This document shows positions 44,188 to 53,497 of a stretch of DNA of 64,000 bases, one piece after another. A program made the translations under genes and the position numbers. Where the stretch lies: positions 744,001 to 808,000 of the forward strand of contig JAXMCR010000002.1 of the NCBI GenBank assembly GCA_046349255.1, read 5' to 3'. Under the pieces are notes generated by a model. That model made no database searches, had not been told where the DNA came from, and worked only from the letters and a program-made list of their open reading frames with translations. Position 1 is the first letter of the stretch. Each line of letters begins with the position of its first letter. This DNA comes from DAIODI01 sp046349255. Lineage in GTDB: Bacteria > Pseudomonadota > Alphaproteobacteria > Rhizobiales > Aestuariivirgaceae.

Positions 44188-45228
44188 ATGACGCAACCGA
44201 CGTTTCCCCCGCGGGTGTTCTCCGGCATGCAGCCGACGGGCAACCTGCACCTCGGCAACTACCTCGGCGCGATGATCAACTGGATCCGCCTGCAGGACAC
44301 GCACGAATGCATCTATTGCGTCGTCGACCTGCACGCGATCACCGTGTGGCAGGACCCGAAGGAGCTGACGCGGGCGATCCGGGACGTCACCGCCGCCTAC
44401 CTCGCCTGCGGGCTCGATCCGAAGACGTCGATCATCTTCAACCAGAGCCAGGTCGCCGAGCATGCCGAACTGGCCTGGGTGTTCAACTGCGTCGCCCGCC
44501 TCGGCTGGCTCGACCGCATGACCCAGTTCAAGGAGAAGGCCGGCAAGGACAAGGAGCGCGCCTCCGTCGGGCTCTACGTCTATCCGAGCCTGATGGCCGC
44601 CGACATCCTCCTCTACAAGGCGACGCACGTGCCGGTGGGCGAGGACCAGAAGCAGCACCTGGAACTCGCCCGCGACATCGCCCAGAAGTTCAACATCGAC
44701 TTTGCCGAGAGCATCGCCGCGGCGGGCTTCACCGGGCCGTTCTTCCCGCAGCCCGAACCGCTGATCCAGGGCCCGGCGACGCGCGTCATGTCACTGAAGG
44801 ACGGCACCAAGAAGATGTCGAAGTCGGATCCCTCCGACCTCTCCCGCCTCAACCTGACGGACGACGAGGACACGATCGCGAAGAAGGTGCGCAAGGCGAA
44901 GACCGACCCCGAGCCGCTGCCGAGCGAGGCGAAGGGCCTTGAGGGCCGGCCCGAGGCGGCCAACCTCGTCGGCATCTACGCGGCGCTCGCCAACGGCAGC
45001 GTCGAGGGCGTGCTCGGGGAGTACGGCGGCGGCCAGTTTTCGACCTTCAAGCAGGCGCTCGCCGACCTCGCGGTCGCCCGCCTCGGCCCGATCGGGCGGG
45101 AAATGCAGCGGTTTGCCGCCGATCCCGGCCACATCGATGCGGTGCTGAAGGACGGGGCGGACCGGGCGCGCCAGATCGCCCAGCCGATCTTCCGGGACGT
45201 TCGCCGGATTGTCGGTTTCCTGGGGTGA
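44188..45228 (+). CDS. trpS: Tryptophanyl-tRNA synthetase
   Basis: This 346-residue class I aminoacyl-tRNA synthetase charges tRNA-Trp. The HIGH-like motif is PTGNLHLGNYLGA (residues 16-28) and the KMSKS motif is GTKKMSKSDPS near residue 210. Length is normal for the bacterial enzyme. It follows murJ and precedes nfu. No attenuator or T-box-like structure was noted upstream. Confidence 0.98.
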   Translation: MTQPTFPPRVFSGMQPTGNLHLGNYLGAMINWIRLQDTHECIYCVVDLHAITVWQDPKELTRAIRDVTAAYLACGLDPKTSIIFNQSQVAEHAELAWVFNCVARLGWLDRMTQFKEKAGKDKERASVGLYVYPSLMAADILLYKATHVPVGEDQKQHLELARDIAQKFNIDFAESIAAAGFTGPFFPQPEPLIQGPATRVMSLKDGTKKMSKSDPSDLSRLNLTDDEDTIAKKVRKAKTDPEPLPSEAKGLEGRPEAANLVGIYAALANGSVEGVLGEYGGGQFSTFKQALADLAVARLGPIGREMQRFAADPGHIDAVLKDGADRARQIAQPIFRDVRRIVGFLG

Positions 45229-45351
45229 AGCGTCCGGGAATTGCTTGAACGGTTCGGCAATCCGTCCCATCTGTTGGAACGGGCGGCGAGCCTGTTCTTC
45301 CTGATCCGCACCGGACTGCGGCGCGTACTTCCGCCATAAGGACCAAAGCCG

Positions 45352-45906
45352 ATGTTCATCCAGACCGAAGCCACGCCGAACCCCTCGACCCTGAAGTTCA
45401 TCCCGGGGTCGCCGGTATCGCCCGGCAATCCGCGGGATTACCGGGAGGCGGGCGACGCGCAGGAATCACCCCTTGCCGAACGCCTGTTCCAGATCCAGGG
45501 CGTGACCGGCGTGTTCCTCGGCTCCGACTTCATCACCGTGACGAAGGCGGACGGCGAGTGGCAGCACCTGAAGCCGGTGATCCTCGGCGTGATCATGGAG
45601 CACTACCTGTCGGGAGCGCCGATCCTCGCCGCCCAGACCACCGATGCGCCGGGGGCGGAGGATTTTGCCGAGGCCGACGGGGAGATCGTGCAGACGATCA
45701 AGGAACTGCTCGACAGCCGCGTCCGTCCGGCGGTCGCCCAGGACGGCGGCGATATCACGTTCCAGGGCTATCGCGACGGCGTCGTGTTCCTGAACATGAA
45801 GGGCTCGTGCTCGGGCTGCCCGTCGTCCACCGCGACGCTCAAGCACGGCATCGAAAACCTGCTGCGCCACTTCATTCCGGAAGTGACCGAGGTCCGCCCG
45901 GTCTGA
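45352..45906 (+). CDS. NifU-like iron-sulfur carrier protein Nfu
   Basis: This 184-residue scaffold or carrier delivers [4Fe-4S] clusters to target enzymes. The N-terminal Nfu domain starts MFIQTEATPNPSTLKFIPG. The C-terminal NifU domain has the cluster-binding CSGCPSSTATLKHGIENLL (CxxC). Both domains are complete, as in mitochondrial-type NFU1. It lies between trpS and tsaB-rimI, the usual position in Rhizobiales. ATG 45352 follows AAGGA at a suitable distance. Confidence 0.95.
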   Translation: MFIQTEATPNPSTLKFIPGSPVSPGNPRDYREAGDAQESPLAERLFQIQGVTGVFLGSDFITVTKADGEWQHLKPVILGVIMEHYLSGAPILAAQTTDAPGAEDFAEADGEIVQTIKELLDSRVRPAVAQDGGDITFQGYRDGVVFLNMKGSCSGCPSSTATLKHGIENLLRHFIPEVTEVRPV

Positions 45907-45922
45907 CGACCTCACCGCCCGC

Positions 45923-47029
45923 GTGCTGATCCTCGCCGTCGATACTGCGCTCGGCGCCTGTTCGGCGGCGATCTACGATTCCGCAAGCGGCCGCGTCCTG
46001 GCGCGACGCCACGAGCCGATGGAGCGCGGCCACGCCGAACGCCTGCCGCTGATGGTCGAGGAGATTTTTGCCGAGGCTGGGCTGGGGCCCGAGCAGATCG
46101 ACCGGCTCGCCGCCACCTCCGGCCCCGGCAGCTTCACCGGCGTGCGCATCGGCCTTTCCATGGCGCGCGGTCTTGCGCTGGCAATTGACAAGCCCGCCGT
46201 TGGCGTCGGCACGCTCGAGGCGATGGCGGCAGCGGTGAGCGACGCTCCCGCCGGGGCTGCCGTCTGTGCGGCGATCGATGCGCGCCGCGGCGAGGTGTAC
46301 GTCGAGCGCTTTGCCGCCGGTGCGGCTTCGACGCCGCGCCTCCTGCCGCTCGCCGACGCCGCTGCCGCCTGTGGCGACGGTTCCGTGGTTCTCGTGGGGT
46401 CCGGCGCCCCCCTGCTGCTGCCGCTGCTGCCAGAGGCCACCCTCAGTGCCGCACCACCCGTCCCGGATGCCGTCACCGTCGCACGGCTTGCCGCGACGCG
46501 CGATCCGCATGCCCATCCGCCCGAGCCGCTCTATCTCCGTACAGCCGATGCAAAGCCGCCGGCGAAGACCGCCGTCGACGTTGCGATCGTCGAAGCCGGC
46601 GCCGGCGACTGCGCCCTCTTGAGCCGCCTCCACGACGCCGCGTTCGATGACGGCTGGAGCGAGGAGGATTTCGCGCGCCTGATGGCGATGCCGGGTGCCA
46701 TTGCGCTGATCGCCGGTCCCGGGACGACTGCGCCGCCTGCCGCCTTCCTGTTCGCCCGCGCCGCCGCCGGGGAGGCCGAGATCATCACGATCGGCACGGT
46801 CCCTGCCGCCCGGCGCCACGGGCTCGCCCGCCGGCTGGTCGAGCACCTTTTTGCGCTGCTCGCCGGGCGCGGCATCTCCGAGCTCTTCATCGAGGTCGCC
46901 TCGCGCAATGCGCCCGCCATCGCGCTCTACCGTGCGATGGGCTTCACCGCGTGCGGCCGCCGCGCCCGCTACTACGACCTCGGCGGCGGCGACTTCGACG
47001 ACGCCCTGGTGATGAAGCGCGCGCTGTAA
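45923..47029 (+). CDS. tsaB-rimI: Fused TsaB (t6A biosynthesis) and RimI (N-acetyltransferase)
   Basis: This is a 368-residue bifunctional protein. Residues 1 to about 210 are TsaB, the dimerisation subunit needed for threonylcarbamoyladenosine at tRNA position 37 (MLILAVDTALGACSAAIYD and LAATSGPGSFTGVRIGLSMA). Residues about 217-368 are a GNAT acetyltransferase of the RimI type, with AEIITIGTVPAARRHGLARRL binding acetyl-CoA and EVASRNAPAIALYRAMGF at the end. The join is a Pro/Ala linker around 208-216. The start is GTG 45923, 14 bases after nfu. Such fusions are known in some lineages, while separate adjacent genes are commoner. Confidence 0.92.
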   Translation: MLILAVDTALGACSAAIYDSASGRVLARRHEPMERGHAERLPLMVEEIFAEAGLGPEQIDRLAATSGPGSFTGVRIGLSMARGLALAIDKPAVGVGTLEAMAAAVSDAPAGAAVCAAIDARRGEVYVERFAAGAASTPRLLPLADAAAACGDGSVVLVGSGAPLLLPLLPEATLSAAPPVPDAVTVARLAATRDPHAHPPEPLYLRTADAKPPAKTAVDVAIVEAGAGDCALLSRLHDAAFDDGWSEEDFARLMAMPGAIALIAGPGTTAPPAAFLFARAAAGEAEIITIGTVPAARRHGLARRLVEHLFALLAGRGISELFIEVASRNAPAIALYRAMGFTACGRRARYYDLGGGDFDDALVMKRAL

Positions 47030-47086
47030 CCGCCGGCTGGACAACGCGGTTGCCGCGCAGTTCGGCGTTGGCCTATAGGTCGCGGC

Positions 47087-47524
47087 ATGAACCGCATCGA
47101 GAAGGCCTGCGTCGAGCGCGGCATGCGCATGACCGGCCCGCGCCGGGTGATCGCGCGCGTGCTGGCCGAGGCCGAGGACCACCCGGACGTCGAGGAGTTG
47201 CACCGGCGCACCGCCGAAATCGATTCCGGCATCTCGATCGCGACGGTCTACCGGACGGTCAAGTTGTTCGAGGACGCCGGCATCCTCGCCCGCGTCGACT
47301 TCCGCGACGGCCGCACCCGCTACGAGCAGGCGCCGGAATCGCACCACGACCACCTGATCGATCTCCAGACCGGAAACGTCATCGAGTTTCGCAACGAGGA
47401 GATCGAGCGGCTGCAGGAGATCGTGGCGCGCGAACTGGGGTTCCGGCTCGTCGATCACCGGCTCGAGCTCTACGGCGTGCCGCTCGACCGGGCGCGCCCC
47501 AAGGGCAGCGGCAGCAAGGGCTGA
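47087..47524 (+). CDS. Fur family metal-dependent regulator (Fur/Mur type)
   Basis: This 145-residue DNA-binding repressor has a winged helix (PRRVIARVLAEAEDHPDVEELHRR, the recognition helix in SIATVYRTVKLFEDAGI) and the metal site ESHHDHLIDL. The CxxC motif of classical Fur after that site is replaced by LQTGNV, as in rhizobial Mur/Fur proteins that respond to manganese or iron. The gene lies between tsaB-rimI and miaB, the conserved position of this regulator in the group. Metal specificity cannot be fixed from sequence. Confidence 0.92.
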   Translation: MNRIEKACVERGMRMTGPRRVIARVLAEAEDHPDVEELHRRTAEIDSGISIATVYRTVKLFEDAGILARVDFRDGRTRYEQAPESHHDHLIDLQTGNVIEFRNEEIERLQEIVARELGFRLVDHRLELYGVPLDRARPKGSGSKG

Positions 47525-47590
47525 CGCATCGCTTGCCCCGGGCGGGGCAAAGCCGCTAGAAGTCCCGCGCCTTCAGGAGACGGAAGCGTC

Positions 47591-48946
47591 ATGGCGGAAA
47601 CCGCCGGAAAATCGGTGTTCATCAAGACCTACGGGTGCCAGATGAACGTCTACGACAGCGAGCGCATGGGCGATGTGCTGGCGAAGGCAGGCTACAGCCA
47701 GACGGACACCGCCGAGACGGCCGACCTCGTCATCCTCAATACCTGTCACATCCGCGAGAAGGCCGCCGAGAAGGTCTACTCCGAACTCGGCCGCCTGCGC
47801 CGCCTGAAGCAGGAGCGCGACGGTATGGTGATCGCCGTTGCCGGGTGCGTCGCGCAAGCCGAGGGCGAGGAGATCGTGCGCCGTGCACCGGCCGTCGACC
47901 TCGTGCTCGGCCCGCAGACCTATCACCGCCTGCCCGACCATCTCGCGCGGCTTGCGCACGCCGGAGGCTCGATCGTCGAGACGGAGTTCCCACCGGACGA
48001 AAAGTTCAAGGCGCTCGATGCCGGCGAGAACGCGCGCGCCCTGCCGCGCGGCGTCACGGCGTTCGTCACGGTGCAGGAGGGTTGCGACAAGTTCTGCACG
48101 TTCTGCGTGGTACCCTACACCCGCGGCGCGGAGTTTTCGCGGCCCGCCGACCGCATCGTCCGGGAGGTCGAAAACCTTGCGGAACAGGGCGTGCGGGAGT
48201 TCACGCTGCTGGGCCAGAACGTCAACGCCTACCACGGCGAAGGATCGGACGGGGAAGCGTGGTCGCTCGCCCGCCTGCTCGACCGGCTCGCTCGCATCGA
48301 CGGCGTGGCGCGCCTGCGCTTCACGACGAGCCACCCGCGCGACATGTCGGACGATCTCATCGAGGCGTTCGCCCGAAACCCGAAGCTGATGCCGTACCTG
48401 CATCTGCCGGTGCAGGCAGGGTCGAACCGCGTGCTCAAGGCGATGAACCGCCGCCACACGGCGGAGGAGTACGTCCGCCTGATTGATCGCATCCGGCAGG
48501 CGCGCCCGGATATCGCGATCTCCGGCGACTTCATCGTCGGCTTCCCCGGGGAGGGCGAGGCCGATTTCGAGGCGACACTCGCCGTCGTGCGCGCCGTCGG
48601 CTACGCCAGCGCCTTCTCGTTCAAGTATTCACCGCGCCCCGGCACACCGGCAGCCGACCGGGAGGACCAGGTCCCCGAACCCGAGAAGGCGGACCGCCTC
48701 GCCCGACTGCAGGCGCTGCTTCTGGACCAGCAGCGCGCCTTCAACGCGGCGTGCCTTGGCCGCGAGATGGAGGTTCTCCTGGAGCGTCCGGGCCGGCACG
48801 AAGGCCAGCTCGTGGGCCGTTCGCCCTACCTCCAGGCCGTCCATCTCGATGGAACCGGCCACCATGCGGGAGACTTGATCAGGGTGGCAATCGACGCGGT
48901 TGGCGCGAACTCGCTTTCGGCCCATAGTGTTGAGGGTCGAGAGTGA
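47591..48946 (+). CDS. miaB: tRNA-2-methylthio-N6-dimethylallyladenosine synthase MiaB
   Basis: This 451-residue radical SAM methylthiotransferase modifies A37 of tRNAs. The N-terminal cluster domain has cysteines in KTYGCQMNVYDSERM, LNTCHIREKA and AGCVAQAEG. The radical SAM motif is CDKFCTFCVVPYTRG. A C-terminal TRAM domain (LLERPGRHEGQLVGRSPYLQ) is present. It precedes phoH as in most alphaproteobacteria. Confidence 0.98.
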   Translation: MAETAGKSVFIKTYGCQMNVYDSERMGDVLAKAGYSQTDTAETADLVILNTCHIREKAAEKVYSELGRLRRLKQERDGMVIAVAGCVAQAEGEEIVRRAPAVDLVLGPQTYHRLPDHLARLAHAGGSIVETEFPPDEKFKALDAGENARALPRGVTAFVTVQEGCDKFCTFCVVPYTRGAEFSRPADRIVREVENLAEQGVREFTLLGQNVNAYHGEGSDGEAWSLARLLDRLARIDGVARLRFTTSHPRDMSDDLIEAFARNPKLMPYLHLPVQAGSNRVLKAMNRRHTAEEYVRLIDRIRQARPDIAISGDFIVGFPGEGEADFEATLAVVRAVGYASAFSFKYSPRPGTPAADREDQVPEPEKADRLARLQALLLDQQRAFNAACLGREMEVLLERPGRHEGQLVGRSPYLQAVHLDGTGHHAGDLIRVAIDAVGANSLSAHSVEGRE

Positions 48947-49016
48947 TTCCCGTTAACATTTCGTGTTCGAATGACGACATAGGAGCCATGGTTCACCCAC
49001 ACGGAGGCCGCGCGAC

Positions 49017-50063
49017 TTGAGCCCGCGCTACATGACCAGCGAAGCCCACGGCCGCGAGGCCACCCGTCCCCTCGAGAGTCGTCCCCTCGATAACCGCCCC
49101 CCCGAGACCGACAGTCTCACCCTCGCCTTCGACGACAACCGCCTCCTGTCGCTGATCTTCGGCGAACACGACGAGCACCTCGCGCTGATCGAGGACCGGC
49201 TCGGCGTCGACATCACCCCGCGCGGCAATCGCCTCAGCCTCAAGGGCGCGCCGTCCGCGCGTGATTCCGCCCGCCACGTCCTGACCGAGCTCTACGAACG
49301 CGCGCGCCACGGCCACGAGGTGACCTCCGGCGACGTCGAGGGCGCCATCCGCATGTCCTCGATCGTGGCCCATACCGGCGACATCGGCGATGTGCACGTG
49401 CGCACCAAGCGCAAGATCGTCACGCCGCGTTCGCCCGGCCAGCGAGCCTACCTCGAGGCGATCCGCAAGTACGAACTCGTGTTCGGCACCGGCCCCGCCG
49501 GCACCGGCAAGACCTACCTCGCGGTCGCCTGCGCGGCGGCCGATCTCGCCGCTGGCAAGGTCGACCGCATCGTCCTGTCGCGCCCCGCCGTCGAGGCAGG
49601 CGAGCGGCTGGGCTTCCTGCCCGGCGACATGAAGGAGAAGATCGATCCCTACCTTCGCCCGCTTTACGACGCGCTCTACGACGTGATGCCGGGCAACCTC
49701 GTGCAGAAGGGCATGACCGACGGCACCATCGAGGTGGCGCCGCTGGCCTTCATGCGCGGCCGCACGCTGAAGTCGTCGTTCGTGATCCTCGACGAGGCGC
49801 AGAATACGACGCCCCAGCAGATGAAGATGTTCCTCACCCGCCTCGGTGAAGGCAGCCGCATGGTGATCAACGGCGACCCGACGCAGGTCGACCTGCCGAG
49901 CGGCGTCGCCTCCGGCCTCGACGAGGCGACGCGGCTGCTGAAGGGCGTGGAAGGCATCGGCCACGTGGCGTTCGCCGCCGCCGACATCGTGCGTCATCCG
50001 CTCGTCGCGCGGATCGTCGAAGCGTACGACGGACAGGGCAAGAAGCCGCCCCGCAAGCGCTGA
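49017..50063 (+). CDS. PhoH family ATPase
   Basis: This 348-residue PhoH-like protein has a KH-like N-terminal region (residues 45-110) and an ATPase with Walker A GPAGTGKTYLA, FLPGDMKEKIDPYLRPLYD and the VILDEAQNTTPQQMKMFLTR Walker B. It acts in RNA metabolism with YbeY, according to its conserved context. The start is TTG 49017, chosen because GGAGG at 49003-49007 lies nine bases before it; ATG 49032 is 24 bases from that site. It is followed after 10 bases by ybeY. Confidence 0.95.
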   Translation: MSPRYMTSEAHGREATRPLESRPLDNRPPETDSLTLAFDDNRLLSLIFGEHDEHLALIEDRLGVDITPRGNRLSLKGAPSARDSARHVLTELYERARHGHEVTSGDVEGAIRMSSIVAHTGDIGDVHVRTKRKIVTPRSPGQRAYLEAIRKYELVFGTGPAGTGKTYLAVACAAADLAAGKVDRIVLSRPAVEAGERLGFLPGDMKEKIDPYLRPLYDALYDVMPGNLVQKGMTDGTIEVAPLAFMRGRTLKSSFVILDEAQNTTPQQMKMFLTRLGEGSRMVINGDPTQVDLPSGVASGLDEATRLLKGVEGIGHVAFAAADIVRHPLVARIVEAYDGQGKKPPRKR

Positions 50064-50073
50064 CCGGTTCCGC

Positions 50074-50571
50074 ATGGCTCTCGACATCGGCCTCGACATC
50101 GACGAGGCGGCCTGGCCCGCGCGTCCCGACTGGGAAGCGGTCGTCACCGCGGCCGCCGGCGCGGCGCTCGCGCAAGCGCTCGGCGACGACTTCGCCCGCC
50201 GCGGCCTGTTCGCCGTCGACATCGTGCTCGCCGACGACGAGACGGTGGCGACGCTCAACGGCCAGTACCGCCGGAAACCGTACCCGACCAACGTGCTGTC
50301 GTTTCCGTCCGCCCCCGTCACCGGGCTGCCCGACGACGAGCCCCGCCCGCTCGGCGACATCGTGCTCGCGGCGGGCGTGGTGGCGCGGGAGGCGAAGGAG
50401 GGCCGCAAGACACTTGCCGCCCACGTGAGCCATCTCGTCGTTCACGGGATGCTGCATCTTCTGGGCTACGACCACGAAACCGATGCGGAAACCGAGGAAT
50501 TGGCAGCTCTCGAAGTCGCCGCACTGAAGCGACTGGACATCGCCGACCCGTATGCCGATCATGAGGGGTAG
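50074..50571 (+). CDS. ybeY: Endoribonuclease / rRNA maturation factor YbeY
   Basis: This 165-residue metal-dependent RNase acts in 16S rRNA 3' processing and ribosome quality control. The zinc-binding H-G-x-L-H-L-x-G-Y-D-H motif is complete in HLVVHGMLHLLGYDH (about residues 125-139). The typical YRRKPYPTNVLSFP segment precedes it. Its place between phoH and the CorC-like gene is conserved across bacteria. Confidence 0.97.
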   Translation: MALDIGLDIDEAAWPARPDWEAVVTAAAGAALAQALGDDFARRGLFAVDIVLADDETVATLNGQYRRKPYPTNVLSFPSAPVTGLPDDEPRPLGDIVLAAGVVAREAKEGRKTLAAHVSHLVVHGMLHLLGYDHETDAETEELAALEVAALKRLDIADPYADHEG

Positions 50572-50604
50572 AGACGGCGCACGATCCCTGCGCCACTGAA
50601 ACCG

Positions 50605-51654
50605 ATGGATGACGACCCACCTTCGGCCGGTACGAGCCCGGCCACACCCGAACACCGAGCCGACGGCCCGAACCTCTGGGCCCGCCTCAAGTCGCTGATC
50701 ACGCCCGGCCGCGACGCCTCGCTCAAGGAGAGCATCGAGGGCGTCATCGAACGCCACACCGGCGACGCCGAAAGCCTGATCCGCCCCGAGGCGCGCTCGA
50801 TGCTGCTCAAGCTCATCGAGTTCTCCGACCTGAAGGTGTCGGACGTGATGGTGCCGCGCGCCGACATCGTGGCGATCGAGCATGCGGCGTCGGTGCGCGA
50901 ACTGTTAGACCGCTTCATCGAGGCGGGCCATTCGCGCCTACCCGTCTACCGCGAGACGCTCGACGATCCGGTCGGCATGGTGCACATCAAGGACCTGATG
51001 CGCTGGATGAGCGAGCGCTCGACGCTCGACAAGCCGTCGCGGCGCAAGCGTACGGCGAAGACGCCCGCGCCGAAGCCGCAGGCGATGAGCCTCTCGGCCG
51101 AAGACCTCGCGATGACGATCAAGCAGACCGGGCTCGTGCGCACGCTCCTGTTCGTACCGCCGTCGATGCGCGCCGCCGACCTCCTCGTGAAGATGCAGTC
51201 GACGCGTATCCACATGGCGATCGTCGTCGACGAGTACGGCGGCACCGACGGCGTTGCGACGATCGAGGACCTGGTCGAGGAGATCGTCGGCGACATCGCC
51301 GACGAGCACGACGAGGCCGAGGAAGCGATGATCCGGCCGGTCGGGCAGAACCTCTACCTTGCCGATGCGCGCGCGCCGATCGAGGACGTCGAGGGGCTGC
51401 TGGGGCTCGACCTCCTGCCCGACGATCGCGAGGAGGAGGCCGACACGCTCGGCGGCCTCGTGTTCTCGATGCTTGGCCGCGTACCGGTGCGTGGCGAGCT
51501 GGTGCGGCACCCCTCGGGCGTCGAGTTCGAGATTGTCGAGTCGGATCCCAGACGGGTGAAGAAGATCCGCATCCACACGGTGTCGCCGGGCGAGGCGCCT
51601 GCGCCTCAGGATACCCCGAAAGGCGACGGCGACACGCTCGACGATGGCGGCTGA
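50605..51654 (+). CDS. CBS-domain protein of the CorC/TlyC family
   Basis: This 349-residue cytoplasmic protein has an N-terminal disordered stretch, two CBS domains (SDVMVPRADIVAIEH at the start, MHIAIV-like MRAADLLVKMQSTRIHMAIV in the second) and the CorC_HlyC transporter-associated domain near the C-terminus. The DUF21 membrane domain of longer relatives is absent. It is linked to magnesium or cobalt resistance or, in this context, to ybeY and lnt. The stop overlaps the lnt start by 11 bases. Confidence 0.92.
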   Translation: MDDDPPSAGTSPATPEHRADGPNLWARLKSLITPGRDASLKESIEGVIERHTGDAESLIRPEARSMLLKLIEFSDLKVSDVMVPRADIVAIEHAASVRELLDRFIEAGHSRLPVYRETLDDPVGMVHIKDLMRWMSERSTLDKPSRRKRTAKTPAPKPQAMSLSAEDLAMTIKQTGLVRTLLFVPPSMRAADLLVKMQSTRIHMAIVVDEYGGTDGVATIEDLVEEIVGDIADEHDEAEEAMIRPVGQNLYLADARAPIEDVEGLLGLDLLPDDREEEADTLGGLVFSMLGRVPVRGELVRHPSGVEFEIVESDPRRVKKIRIHTVSPGEAPAPQDTPKGDGDTLDDGG

Positions 51655-53236
51655 GCCGCTCGCGATCGGCAACAACAGCCGCATCGCGTGGTGGAGCCGC
51701 TTCGCCGCCTGCGGCGCGCTCGGCGCCGTGTCGGCGCTGGCGCTGCCGCCGTGGAACCACTGGTGGCTGCTCCTCCTCACGGTGAGTGCGTTCGCCTCCG
51801 TGCTCGACCGCATCGCGCCGGTCAAGCGCAGGCCATCGGGCTTCGCCGCAGGATGGGCATTCGGCTTCGGCTACTTCTGCGTCTCGCTGTGGTGGATCGG
51901 GCAGGCCTTCCTCGTCGACCCCGACTCGTTCGAATGGCTGATGCCGTTTGCACTTGCGGGGCTGCCCGCGGTGCTCGCCGTCTACTGGGGGCTTGCTGCC
52001 GCGGCCGCGGTGGCATTCACCCCGGAAGGACCCGCTCGCGCCTACGGATTTGCGCTGGCGCTGTCGGTCGCGGAATGGCTGCGCGGGCATCTCCTCACGG
52101 GTTTTCCCTGGAATACGCCCGGTTATGCGATTGCCGCCCTGCCCGGGATGCCGCAGGCGGCTGCGGTCGTCGGCATCTACGGCCTGACGCTGCTCGTGCT
52201 GGTGTGGACCGTGACGCCGGCGGTCCTCGTCGATGCGCTGCGCCGGCGCTCGCTTGCAGCTGCAATCGTGCCGCTGGCGATCCTCGCATCCGCAGTCGCC
52301 GTCGAAGCAGCGGGGCGGGCACGGCTGGCCGGGGCCACGGACGAGACCGTGCCGGGCGTCCGGCTGCGGCTCGTGCAGCCGTCGATCCCGCAATCACTGA
52401 AATGGGACGCCGAGGAAGCGCGACGGATCTACGACATCCTTCTGGCCCAGACGCGCGGCGACGGCGCGGGCGCGGGGAGCGATCCGGTGACGGTCGTCGT
52501 CTGGCCGGAGAGCGCAGTGCCCTATCTCATCGAGGAGGCGCCCCAGGCGCTCACCATGCTCGCCGATGCGACGCCGCCGGGCGCGAGGCTGCTGATCGGT
52601 GCGCTGCGACGACCAGCGGAGGTAGATCCTGCGACCGGCCAGCGGCCGGTGTTCAACAGCATCCTCGCATTCGGTCCCGGCGCGCAGCTGCTCGGCCGCT
52701 ACGACAAATGGCACCTCGTGCCGTTCGGCGAATACCTACCCTTCGAGCGCTGGCTCACGCCGCTGGGGTTGCGCAGAATGGTCCGCCTCCCGGGTGGTCT
52801 TTCGCCCGGCCCTGGACCGAAGATCATGCGTGTCCAAGGTCTTCCGCCCTTCGTGCCGCTGGTGTGCTACGAGGCGATCTTCCCCGAGGCAGCACAACCT
52901 TCCGGCGAGCGCGCCGGTTTTCTCCTCAACGTGACCAACGACGCCTGGTTCGGCGACAGCGCCGGCCCGCGCCAGCACTTCGAGCAGGCGCGCTTTCGGG
53001 CGATCGAGCAGGGAATGCCGCTGATTCGTGCGGCGAACAACGGCATATCGGGGGTGGTGGACGGGTACGGGAGAGTCCAGGCGGAGACCACTCTGAATGC
53101 GCGCATTACCATGGATATACCACTTCCGATTGTTCTTCTTTCTACAACTTTTGCGCGTTACAACCAGTTGCCATACTTGTTAACCATGGTCGGACTGGTT
53201 GTAGTTGTGGTCGGCTATTCCCGCAGAAAAGGCTGA
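51644..53236 (+). CDS. lnt: Apolipoprotein N-acyltransferase Lnt
   Basis: This 530-residue inner-membrane enzyme adds the third acyl chain to lipoproteins. Six N-terminal hydrophobic helices precede the nitrilase-type domain. The catalytic triad is recognisable as E in VVVWPESAVPYL, K in YDKWHLVPFGEYLPF and C in PLVCYEAIFPE. The C-terminal helix (YLLTMVGLVVVVVGYS) re-enters the membrane. The last 60 codons and the following gap are notably more AT-rich than the rest. The start overlaps corC. Confidence 0.97.
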   Translation: MAAEPLAIGNNSRIAWWSRFAACGALGAVSALALPPWNHWWLLLLTVSAFASVLDRIAPVKRRPSGFAAGWAFGFGYFCVSLWWIGQAFLVDPDSFEWLMPFALAGLPAVLAVYWGLAAAAAVAFTPEGPARAYGFALALSVAEWLRGHLLTGFPWNTPGYAIAALPGMPQAAAVVGIYGLTLLVLVWTVTPAVLVDALRRRSLAAAIVPLAILASAVAVEAAGRARLAGATDETVPGVRLRLVQPSIPQSLKWDAEEARRIYDILLAQTRGDGAGAGSDPVTVVVWPESAVPYLIEEAPQALTMLADATPPGARLLIGALRRPAEVDPATGQRPVFNSILAFGPGAQLLGRYDKWHLVPFGEYLPFERWLTPLGLRRMVRLPGGLSPGPGPKIMRVQGLPPFVPLVCYEAIFPEAAQPSGERAGFLLNVTNDAWFGDSAGPRQHFEQARFRAIEQGMPLIRAANNGISGVVDGYGRVQAETTLNARITMDIPLPIVLLSTTFARYNQLPYLLTMVGLVVVVVGYSRRKG

Positions 53237-53276
53237 TTCGTACATTACGTAGTCTACTTGTTTACTCTTCAAGTTG

Positions 53277-53386
53277 AACTGTTGGTCAACGAAAGATTTT
53301 ACACGCTCGCAAAAATTGCATACTCAACAGTTGTAAAGCTTACGTAGGGTTTTTTGTTTGCATCTTTGCGTTGAGTGTAATAACAC
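53277..53386. promoter_or_regulatory. Palindrome-rich AT region upstream of the Xre regulator
   Basis: Within 110 bases there are GTTGGTCAAC (53281-53290), CAACAGTTG (53325-53333), an AACTGTTG/CAACAGTT pair (53277, 53325) and GTGTAATAACAC (53375-53386). GTTG/CAAC half-sites recur. This looks like an operator region for autoregulation by the downstream Xre protein, which is inferred. A TAGGGTTTTTT run at 53346 may end lnt transcription. Confidence 0.45.
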
Positions 53387-53497
53387 GAGCATCGTCGCCT
53401 AGGACAACGCGTTTTGGGCGAACGGGGATGGGGCGGGCGCCTCGTGTTGAGAGCTCGTCAATCAGGCCGGGGGCTACGGTCTGAGGAACAGAAACTG

